A DNA stretch of 64,000 nt from Bolinopsis microptera (lineage: Eukaryota > Ctenophora > Tentaculata > Lobata > Bolinopsidae): NCBI RefSeq assembly GCF_026151205.1, contig NC_087079.1, positions 13,764,445 to 13,828,444 on the forward strand. Direction: 5' to 3'. The notes under the pieces are model-generated. The model was not told the DNA's origin. It was given only the letters and a program-made list of their open reading frames with translations, and ran no database searches. The position numbers were made by a program, and so were the translations under genes. Below, piece by piece: positions 24,344-34,829 of this stretch. Position 1 is the first letter of the stretch, and the number at the start of each line of letters is the position of its first letter.

Positions 24344-24440
24344 TCCTGCTCCGCCTCCCTGCCACTAGCAGCCACCCTGCCACTAACCGCCGCCTCCCTG
24401 AAACTAGCCGCCGCCTCCCTGCCACTAGCAGCCACCGCTT
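24344..24440. repeat. Degenerate ~30-bp GC-rich repeat
   Basis: Three to four diverged units contain CCGCCTCCCTGCCACTAGC. It stands out as C-rich in AT-rich surroundings. Confidence 0.75.
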
Positions 24441-24911
24441 CACCGATTGTTAAATATGTTAGTTACAGGCTTGAGCCTTACGTTCAAGTTTTAACTCTTC
24501 TGCTCATTGCTCACGAGTGCTTAAAGCTTAATTTATTTTACTGAAGATATTTTAAACTAAAAATATTTTCTGTTAAAAATATGCTGATTCCTTAATCAGA
24601 AAAGACAACTATTCGCTCTTCTTTCGTTATGAACTTTATCATGCAGTCCCTGAGTCCCTAACCCTCGAAGCAAAATGTGGAATAATTTGTGTGGGGACAA
24701 ACATTCTCTCGATAAAAGAAACACAATTTACTTTGTTTTATAGTTCATAAGTCTGTAGCTGCCCCAGGACCTCCAGTGACGTCAATAGTTTGGGTAGTGG
24801 ACATGAGGACTATCATGGATCGAGTGTGCTAGCTAGTAAAGTAGTAATGGTGTGAAAACTCTGGATAACCGTGGGGAGTCCACACATGGTGTGAAGTGTA
24901 AAAGCTCACTC

Positions 24912-24992
24912 TGTCACATAACTGTCACATAACAGTCACATAACAGTCACAGAACAGTCACATAACAGTCACATAACAGTCACATAACAGTC
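24912..24992. repeat. 11-bp tandem repeat, ~7 copies
   Basis: The unit is CACATAACAGT, with single-base variants (AACTGT, CACAGAAC). Confidence 0.93.
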
Positions 24993-25438
24993 AGGGACGC
25001 TCTGTCCAAGTTTTCTAGAGCAACAATGATTTTATAAAAAAAGTTAAAACAGTTGCTCATACGACACTTCAATTTTCGTATAATTTGCAAGCAATTCTTA
25101 AGTACTATGGTCCGTGTTGACTGCTAGGGTTAAGCTAACATTGACGAAATTTCAAAGTACGTGAAGGTTGAAACCAATGGACCTTATCAATTTATAAATA
25201 ACTGAATTACAGTATATATTGATAGATAGGTTTTCTGAATGGTTATTGCATTATGCGTTATAGTTGTGACTTGAATATGTCCTTAATAAGTAGTATTTAA
25301 AGAGATTATTTTAGAAATTTGGTTCGTGTTATGACTTTATGAGTAATAAACAAATCTAATATAGAACACCATTATTATACACGCATGTCATAGTTCAGTA
25401 GTTACTAGTTATGTAATAGGACAGTGTCCCGGTAACAC

Positions 25439-25840
25439 GACATCTGTCCGACAGCGACATCTGTCCGACAGCACTATTTTCTTGTGTTTGAAGTGATATC
25501 TCAAATTTGGTACATAGAAATTTACCCAAACTTGCACAAATTATTTGTCTTAAAGCTATCTTACTATCTAGAAAGTTTCAAGAAAATCGTATCGTTGGAT
25601 CTCCAGATATATGCCTTGGAACCACTGCAAACCACCGAATTGGAGATATTTTTTGTGTTTAAGGTGATATCTTAAATTTGGCACATAGAAACTCGCTCAA
25701 ACTTACACAGATTATTCGGCCTATAACCACCATACTTTATGGAAAGTTTCAAGAAAATTGTACGGTAGGATCCGACATAAACTATTGTCCGGATAACCTA
25801 TTTTCTGAGTCGGACAGATGTCGCTGTCGGACAGATGTCG
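25439..25840. mobile_element. Inverted-repeat element with doubled termini and duplicated core
   Basis: The left end has CGACATCTGTCCGACAG twice in tandem (25439-25470). The right end (25810-25840) has the reverse complement twice. Between them, a block at about 25476-25648 is repeated in diverged form at about 25649-25772 (GTGATATCT, AAATTTGG.ACATAGAAA, GAAAGTTTCAAGAAAAT). No transposase; open frames of 60-70 codons across it are incidental. Confidence 0.8.
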
Positions 25841-25918
25841 CCCAATCCAGTGTCCCAACTCCCGGCGTGACAACCCCGTGTTTTACCTGAACTTGATGAC
25901 GGGACTGCCAGCCTCTAC

Positions 25919-25982
25919 TGGTCACGTGATAGCCAGCTCCAATGTGGTCACGTGATAGCCACGCTTTATATGGTCACGTGAT
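25919..25982. promoter_or_regulatory. Three CACGTG E-boxes at 26-bp spacing
   Basis: GTCACGTGAT starts at 25921, 25947 and 25973, exactly 26 bp apart; the first two are followed by AGCCA. CACGTG is the core bound by bHLH-zip factors. No gene start is recognised nearby, so a regulatory role is only a possibility; a small tandem duplication explains it as well. Confidence 0.5.
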
Positions 25983-28900
25983 TCAGCGAGGTCACCAACT
26001 GGTCATTTAGCGGTAATCGGGTAATTGCAATTTGGGAGCATCTGTTCACGTCTGAAATCACAACATAATATTCAGTGAATATTATTCACCATTAGCTTTA
26101 CTCTTCGCTGTACCGGTACTCCAAGTTCTGTCTTTGTAAATTTTGTAAATTATTATCGGTTCAACATTCAACAACATCCAGAGAATTTCCCACCGCTGAT
26201 GTTGAAACATCGCCACTTTTAAACACCGCTGCCGCCAGGTTTATACCACGCCGATAACCGAAGTAAAATGTTACCTAGCTGGACAAGTTCATTGCTTCCC
26301 GTCCCACAGTTCCTACATAAAGAGAGTTTACTTCACGGCAGGAATATTTTAAGTGACATTTACTGAGAAATGAAAGACAATCGTTTTTGTTCTGAAAGAG
26401 ACGAGGTTGTTATCCGACATCTTGATACGATTTTAAAAACCTACACACTCCCAATAGGTGGCATTGATTCTGTCTAAGGTTTTAAGTTTGAATACTGGTC
26501 TCAATCAGCCACTTACGTCTGAACTGCTACTAATCCTTAAATAAAATCCTTGCCGAGGACGCTCTTTAACATTGGGTTACCACGTTTATTCGCAGTTAAT
26601 TGAATAAGGTGTTACGTTAACAGGGTAACTGGGACAACTCGTGTTTCTTTATCATTAGTAGTAGCCCATGGTGAGGAGTCTCACACTTAATTTAATATTG
26701 TATTCTGAAAACCTGAACCTATGAAGTGTTCTCATCATTTCTGTGTCCTCCATTTTAAAATCAATTTAAAACTCGTAAAACCAGATAGTAGCATAATTTG
26801 GTCAAACTTGAAATTAAAAGCCGATTCGTTCTTGATAACACTGTTTTCCTGTTTTAACCCTTGTTGAATTATTTAAACCGTCCGGCATGTATTTTACATT
26901 TGTACATATTAAGTTTTCAATTGTTCCCATGGTTTCATTAAACAATGAACACGTACCTGTGGAAAAGGTTCAATATTCTTCACGCCCTGGTAATTGGTTG
27001 CCCTGGTAATTGGTTGCGTATAGACGTCAGGCACGACAGAAAGAAATGTTTTAAATTTGTCAGACCACGACAGTTGACCATGGTATTGGTATAATGTGAT
27101 TATACTATCGGTACAATATATCAGGCCTTTTTTATATTAATCTTTCGTCGTTCCATGCATCTCAACGGTCAAGGTATATAATATCCCCTGGCTGATATGT
27201 ACGGGGGACTGGTGATACATGATATTTTGATTTAGTCAACTTATGATCGGTTGTGGTAAGGCTCGTAACGTGTTTTTGGTCATGTTTCGACTTTGACATT
27301 TGAAATTTGTTACATTTTGCTGCTTTATAGTACATTGTAATTGAGCTACGTTGCATTAAATGGTTATCTACGTTTTTACGTCATAAAAAGTGTTAACGTC
27401 AATGGTTTCATGTTAGATCGTGACCAAGCCAGTGCTGAACTTTAGAACCACCAAACCTTGCTGTTATCTTGATTTTATTCTCGTAATTATATTTGGTGCA
27501 AATCTGTCCTCTTTCTCTTGATGGGTTGTGTTGAACAACTGTCTCCGTATTCTATAGTCAGTAGCTGCTTCTTTGATACCGGATATTATTATTTTACTGA
27601 AATGTAGCCATCATAAAATCCCATCCTCAAGGATCGAGCTAGACCTTGTAATTATACCACTAAAAAGTTCTGAAGCAATATCGCAACAAATCACCATCTC
27701 TACTAATGTCCAAGCGTTTACACAAATGAATTCTGTAGCTGTTCATTGTGTACTTCATTATGTTCTGCCTAATTTGTATATTTCTGAATTGCTTGCTTAG
27801 ACTGTTGAGTAATGAATTCTTGGTCGAAAACTTCTCAGGCCCAAAGCTTCAGTCTTTTCTTATTATTCAACTTTTTGCGTTATCCTTTATGCTATACTTT
27901 TGTGTTGTGATCACTGTGAGTCGTGAACAGTTCGTCATTTCTCTATATTATCCTGTGATTATGTTGATAAGACTGTAATATTTTAATTTTGTGAACTCTA
28001 AAAATTAAACTAAATAGACAGCATTTAAGGAGATTTAGAACATTAAATATTTTTTCGCTTGCGTATGCATTCACAATACAAGATATGATAAGTTTCACAT
28101 GTTCTTTTTCGGTGTTACAGTACTCATTGTTGGTTTATCATTTTCCATTGTTATTCGTCATTCATTTGAAACATAATCCTTAGTCCTTACTTTATTTGAA
28201 CACTATAATTTTCCAAGGAAGTTACAGTTATTCGTCATCCACCTAAAATATATACTTAACGATAACTTTCCACCTCAGTTATAACATAATAAATCGAATT
28301 AAAATAAATTTGGAATCGATTCTACATTTATGTTAATTTGATTTTGTATGTGATTTCAAGTTGTTCTATTTGTCTCGCACTAAGGGCTCTGTTTGCTTCC
28401 TGAGCCTTTAGAATCGTATCCTGACCAAAAAACGTGGCTAATCATGATTCATTCAATGATTTTTATTGTTGGATCTGTCCTTGTCCGATGTTTGATGTGA
28501 TCTACTCTTTCTTCTTACATCAAATTGTTGCAGTTTCGTTATTTTTTCTTTGTTTCCTGTTTAGTTTCTAGGTGTCTTTGCTAAAACTAAGGTGTCTTTG
28601 CTAAAACTAAATTGAAATTAATATATTATCAGAGGCAACATATGTAAAAATGTTTTTATGTGCAGCAAATTTGGAGACAAAAATACCGTAATAAAGTTTT
28701 TAAATTTGTCAAATTTTCAGTTTTTAAGTAATTTCAGGTTGGATTGTTCAACAGCGTTGCTTGAGGTAGTATGCTAAAAATGTGTTGTGTGGTCAATAAT
28801 TATATAGCGTACGCCACAATCTAGATCTTTAAAACGAAGTGCGAGTTTCCGAGGCTCTAGCATGAGATAAATGGAAAACAAGCAAAGGCATAGATTTCAA

Positions 28901-30079
28901 ATTCAATTAACAAGGTGTATATTTTATTTCTCCTCTGAAGTTGTGAAACGACTGTGGGGTGTTTCGTTAAATATTAAGTGAGCGGTGGCAGTGAATATGG
29001 AGGCTCAGGTGATTTGTGGATTTATAGTAGGGGTTGGTGAGCAAGGAGACAAAATTTCTATAAGATGGTCTTAGATTGTTGTGTTTAACAAACAATTAAC
29101 TTACGATGTGTCTCACGTAATATCTTACGCTGAGTGTCCTGAAAATTCAAAATGTATAAACCTAAAATTATTCATGCAGTATGCTACAAATGTTGTGGTC
29201 AATATTTATATAGCGTACTCAACAATCTAGATCTATAAAACGGAGTACGAATTACTGTTTCGTTTTGTTTCATTTCGTTTCGACTATTAAAAATATTTTG
29301 AACTAACAAATCCGACCATTTCCGCAACCCCAGACCGGTCGTTTCTTTGGCCCGTTAAGCAATTTTCAAACACAATATTTTTCGGCGACTGCAATTGCAT
29401 AAGTAATTCTGCAGCGTTAGAAAAATGAAAATCACAAAACGGTTTTATTAAAATATTCTTGCCATATTATAAACGAGCAGTTTTTATGATAGTGCATGTT
29501 ATAGCGTTTTATTTTGCTTGCTCGCCGTTCATTTGTTAACATAGGCCCAAGTTTCTACTATCATGAATTTCAACTGTCCGCTTTGACCTTAAGAGTTTAG
29601 TTTGATGATCTTTCTCTCGACCATCGACACCAAAACGTCCGTATAAGCAGTTATACTAGCCAAAGCGTGGTTTATCTTATTAGTTGAAGATTGAAATATC
29701 AAACTGGATTTGATATGGCTTCTTTTGTTGATGTCTAGACAAACGACATCCAGCTTTATCAAAACCGAAACTTTCCATCCAATTAATTATAATATCTGCC
29801 ATAAAATCTACCTCATTTCTTATCATAATTCGTGTGGTAAGAGCGTGGTTCTCCTTTCGTTGTTGAAAGCTTAAACGATACTATAATTCATATTAATTAT
29901 GATGATTAACTATCAATTTAGAACATGCGCTTGTGCGCAGTGAGCATAAAATACTTCGTTGCATACCATTCCAGAATCCAGCCAATTATGTTTTTATACT
30001 TTAATGTTGAGAATGGTAGGTGTATGCACTGAAATCGAAGAATTCAGGTATTTTTTGACGCTTCAGCGCTTCATGTCAT
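25983..30079. other. Gene-free stretch
   Basis: No convincing coding sequence. A direct repeat pair is seen at about 28765-28850 and 29175-29255 (shared TATATAGCGTAC and CAATCTAGATCT). There is also a 20-bp doublet at about 28569-28609 (AGGTGTCTTTGCTAAAACTA). Confidence 0.5.
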
Positions 30080-31290
30080 CACATATTTTGGCCGTATTGA
30101 ATGTTTTTGTCGATCCCATGTTTTAAAAATTGTCTGTTTTCGCTTTTTTGAGTGGGTCGATCATAACAATATATGGTAGACGAATGAGAGTCATCACTCA
30201 GTTGAAATACACAACAGATTTTGTCGAAGTTTTGGCTTTGTGTCTCTGTCAGATAACGTTGGTATAACACTTGACATAATCATGGGACGCACATCAGTCA
30301 GTGCAAGTGGTTGAGAAGTTTATCTGTTTTTACTGTAACTAGCAAAGTATCGACAAGTTGAAAGTTAGCTATAAATATTCCAAAGGAGAAAACATATGGT
30401 TTATAACATGAGACTAAAGAAATTAGGCTAAAGAAATCTACATCAAAGTTCAAAAACAGTCTGAATTCGGAAATAAAAAACGGTCGCAACATTTGAGCAA
30501 TTATAGCAAAATTTACCATTTTAAGTGCATGAAAAAATGGTTAACTATGCTATTAGGCTCTTAATTATCATGGCATATTTAATAAACATGTAGCTTGCAA
30601 CATTCTTCTTCTATTCGTTGAATAACTTTCCTAGAAATATGATCACTTAGATAGCTGTGTGTGTGTGTTGGTAGTTGGACCTTCTTGCTTGTCGATCAAT
30701 GTAGTTTTTACAACGTTTCCAGTTCACAGTGCGAACACAGTGTTGTAGCGCAGACCGCAGTTAGTACTTATAGTACGTGGTCAAGTACCTTTTTAAAGTG
30801 AATTTATTTTAAAGTTATGCAATAAATTTGGAATTTTGTTGACAGTCGATGCAGTGTTGCAATGTGTGCCGTTCTGCACGCCCTCTGCATTTAATTTGTA
30901 AATCTTGCGCAAATGTTTTGATTCCGAATTCAGAGTATGTTTGAACTTTGATAAAAATTTCTTAACTTTAAGTCTCAGACCTCAGTCTAAAACCACACGT
31001 GTCCTCCTCTTGAACATCTGTACTTGACTTTCAACTTGTCAATAATTTGCTAGTTACAGTAAAATAGATTAAGTACTATCATTCGGCGATGCAGGATTAT
31101 GTAAAGTTCAATATCATCGTTCGTCACAGACGGACCTTCGACAAAATCAGATGTATTTCCAACAAAATGGTGACTCTCATACGTCTCCAATGTCGGATCC
31201 CAAGGTTTGTCTTTACCGAAACTTGAACACCCAGAATAGATCTTTAGTCGATCAGATATTTTTATTGCCGTTAAAATCCGACATTATTTT
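30080..31290. mobile_element. Diverged foldback-type inverted repeat, ~1.2 kb
   Basis: The reverse complement of about 30090-30517 aligns with 30893-31190 or beyond. Shared blocks include TTCCGAATTCAGA, GTTTGAACTTTGAT (right) / GTTTTTGAACTTTGAT (left), ACTTTCAACTTGTC, TTTGCTAGTTACAGTAAAA and CTTCGACAAAATC. The arms are about 400 bp with roughly 370 bp between them. No coding capacity or target duplication was identified. Confidence 0.65.
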
Positions 31291-31770
31291 TCATTACATG
31301 TAATTCTTTCAATTGAATTTGCCTAATCAAGTCTGCATTAATCAAGTCTGCATTAATCAAGTCTACATTTTTTGTCTAATCAAATCTGGATATGATTTTC
31401 CGGAGATACGAGATATAATAATCGCACATTAACTTGTCTGGTGTGCAGTTAGATGAACACCGCCGACTGATTGATAAAGGAGATAAAGGAGGTGACATGA
31501 CAGAAAAAGGAGCTCCCCTGGTTATCGTAAACCCGAGGAAGGTATACAAAATATCGTCAACATACTCGGCCATATAGTAATATGTCGATGGACTTTAATT
31601 TATTATTTATGGCCCAACAAGACACAACGTGGAGTGAACTTTAGGGGCCCTGGGAAGGGCCATGTCAGGACCATTTCATTTCCCATCTATTTTAAGTTGC
31701 TTCCTAGCTTTATTATTTTCTCGCCACTCAGTAAATTTGTATAACGATCCTTTTAAGGGCCCTGGGGACA

Positions 31771-31897
31771 TTCCCCCTTCTTCCCCCTTCTTCCCTCTTC
31801 TTCCCCCTTCTTCCCCCTTCTTCCCCCTTCTTCCCCCTTCTTCCCCCTTCTTCCCCCTTCTTCCCCCTTCTTCCCCCTTCTTCCCCCTTCTTCCCCT
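31771..31897. repeat. 10-bp polypyrimidine minisatellite, G-quadruplex-prone
   Basis: Nearly 13 copies of TTCCCCCTTC. The minus strand is pure purine with runs of five G every ten bases. Confidence 0.97.
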
Positions 31898-33374
31898 TAT
31901 ATTCCCCTCATTACACCCTAGTTAGTATTATTATAATGAACATTGAATATGATATGGGATGCCATCCATATAAAACATTTCTTGTTCGAAAAAGTAACTT
32001 AGCTACAGCAACAAATTACCACATATTTTCGGCAGAAACTTGTAAAAAATAGAAATAGACTATCATCTATTCTGAAAACTGAATGGAGCGAGACTGAAAT
32101 CTTTCAATTAATCTATGAGTCCACGGTGTTGATTATGGGTAGTGCGGAAGGTGGTGATAGAACGGACCATATGGTTTAAAATGTGGAGACTTCTAGCTTC
32201 TGAAAGTGACATTAAGTCACATACCTTGGATATAAAACGGAAAAACTTGCAAACTTTAAGTTTTGCAATATAATTAAATCATCGCCGTTAAACGTTTATT
32301 TTATTTGCCAATTTGCACTTGTGATAAAGTGCACGTAGGCCAGAACTTTAAACTTTATAATCTACGTGTCTACGTATAATGTACGTGTCTACCGTTTAGT
32401 ATATTATGATATTTCTACCGAAACAATCGGGCTGAAAAGTTTGAATATTATGGTCGTTTCTGCAACATAGGTATGCATTAATATAATAAGGACGTTATCA
32501 AAGATAATGAGCACGAGCAGTGTTACATTGATTGATGACAGTTCTCAAGAATAACACAAGTTTCTCCAGAAGAGCACCAGTTTACCCGTGCAACACGGAT
32601 ATAAATGACACTTTTGTGTCAAATAGTTGTCCTGGATTTTACATTTTACACATAGAAGCACAGAGCAGTAGCTTAATTTACATCTCATCATTAATCCAAC
32701 TCAACAATTAAATTCCACCACTCTTGACAAATAATTATGCTAATGATATGCGCATATTCAAGTGTTCCCTCACTTGATACTAATCGTTAGTAAATCGAAA
32801 GTGGCCGCATGCAGCGTATCACATTGCAGCTATTAAACAGTATTACTCCATATAAGGAATAATTCTCTTCTACATTGTATATTATGCTCAGCGTGTGGCC
32901 AGAGTGCCCGCACAGTGGCTGCCTCTTTTCATTGTAATTTGTACTATTCGTATTCATAGCTCCCACCCTTGATTTGCGGCAAACCCCCCAGTCGCTTTGA
33001 TTACGTCATCACACTATATACAGTATACCCTGTACAATATACATTATACATCTGTAAATTCCAGATACTGCTACAATTATCTCTCTCTGGGCCATTGCCA
33101 GGAGAACAATAGACTGTCAAGTCAGCCGACCTTTTGATCTATAATTATTGGCGCCGTACTTCTGTAGAATCTGTATTGTACTGCGTTTCTATTGTGCTGT
33201 GTTTGATTGCAAGATTGTGCAGAAGTAGGGAACTCTCTAGAATCTCTACCATCAAGGCAATGCATGGATTTAGAACGGGTTTTAATTCATCATGACCAGC
33301 TAGAAGTTGAAATTAGGGTAAGTTAAGTGTACCTTTCTATACCTGGGACAGATTATTTGCCTGGAATTTGTTTA
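31898..33374. other. Gene-free stretch
   Basis: No coding region recognised. A strong donor-like GTAAGTTAAG at about 33319 follows no open exon starting with ATG, so it was not used. Confidence 0.45.
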
Positions 33375-34181
33375 CCTTACTCGGAATTATTATGACCGGG
33401 ATAAAGTGGTGGGTTTAGGGTAATTTCGCCATATTTTTCCCGAACCACATTTTCACCGGTCGTTAATAAACCCGCCTACTCAGTTTTTAGGGTTTCCAAG
33501 GGGTATGGGTGCTCATATTTTAATCGTTGTCTTATATTCACTAAAGAAGACTATTGGGACACTTGTTGTAGGTTTTTCGACTTCATTTGGCTAAAATTGC
33601 AAAAAATTCACCTTTTTGCCCAATTCTTGTCATACTCATATATCCTTATTGTCAAATTTGATTAAAATAGGCCAATTTTTAATTTCTTAGGTATTGACTA
33701 TCTCTACATAATGAAATAGGACTCAAAGTAAAAGTAACAGTTAAATTAAAACTTGAATTAATTAAAACTGATGAAAGGGATGATCCAGATGAAGATAACG
33801 AAGATGATTACAACTTATTGGAAGACTAAACAGCTCTCCCTTTATTTTAATATCGATCTGGTTGTTACGCTTCAAATGTTAAAAATTATTTTCCATCTAG
33901 TTTGATTAACCACGAGTCATTATTTCTGTCTACTTTCAACAATTATTGATAATTCGACTTGTTTCACAAGTTTTAGCAATGCGAAAATTTCTAAACTTGC
34001 TTATCTCTTATAGGGAAATTTACATCTGAGACAAAATTTTTGAATCTAAAATTGAAAGGTTGGACACCGGTAAAATGGCGACCGGGAAAATGTGGTGGGT
34101 TTTGAGCAATTTCGCCATATTTTTCCCGAACCATATTTTAACCGGTCGTTAATAAACCCGTCGTAATAATCCCGAGTAAGG
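33375..34181. mobile_element. 807-bp TA-flanked inverted-repeat element
   Basis: The ends are CCTTACTCGG and CCGAGTAAGG, each flanked by TA (33373-33374, 34182-34183). Next to each end lies a similar ~85-bp block in direct orientation, containing AATTTCGCCATATTTTTCCC and CGGTCGTTAATAAACCCG. No transposase. Fits a non-autonomous Tc1/mariner-type element. Confidence 0.85.
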
Positions 34182-34829
34182 TACTCAGTCGGTGTAATAC
34201 TCCTTTCGCGCCGGTCGCTGAAATTAAATTACAGAACTTTGGAACAAATACAAATTCTTTGTGAGCTACGAAGAAAAAAATAAGTAAATCGCAACTTTTG
34301 TGTGCGTGGTCCTACCATCAAATGCCGCCTATTTATTGTCACATGACTGACCAAACTTTCATGATGTACAACAAATGAAGCTTTACAAGAAAATGAAGCC
34401 CCTTGAATTCCTCTGACAATAATTTATTTCTTTTGCGTTTTTTTTTCAACCGGAACCTCTCAGGCCAGTCTGCAAAGCTTCTCTAACATCTAACACTCTG
34501 CTATATAACGTCACGTGATAGAAAAGTGGACGTGATATGGCGACAAATTCTCATCTCTAATCAGTCATATTAGATTTATATTCTCCGAAAACTGTTCTCC
34601 ATTTGAAATTGAACAGCTTAGCGAATAATTTGATGAGCTGTACAGTGCTCATGTTAGAAGAACAGAAGTCTGCTAAATTATAACAAATTGCATCTCAACA
34701 CCTTTCGCACGAATAACTCTCAAAGCTGAATATACAGGTTGCTTGTCAGTACTGCGGCTAAGAAAGTTTTCCATCTTAGATATCCATTTTTTATTAAGGG
34801 GAATAAATATATTTAGAATTAGAGGAGTC

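Noticed and set aside
31662-31925. 87-codon frame with PSSPFFPLL repeats
   Set aside because: It is only the 10-bp polypyrimidine array read in one frame.
33257-33320. First coding exon of the SLC6 gene before the strong GTAAGTTAAG donor
   Set aside because: Both ATG frames hit stops before the donor, and the array plus a TA element lie between it and the first certain exon; a non-coding exon remains possible.
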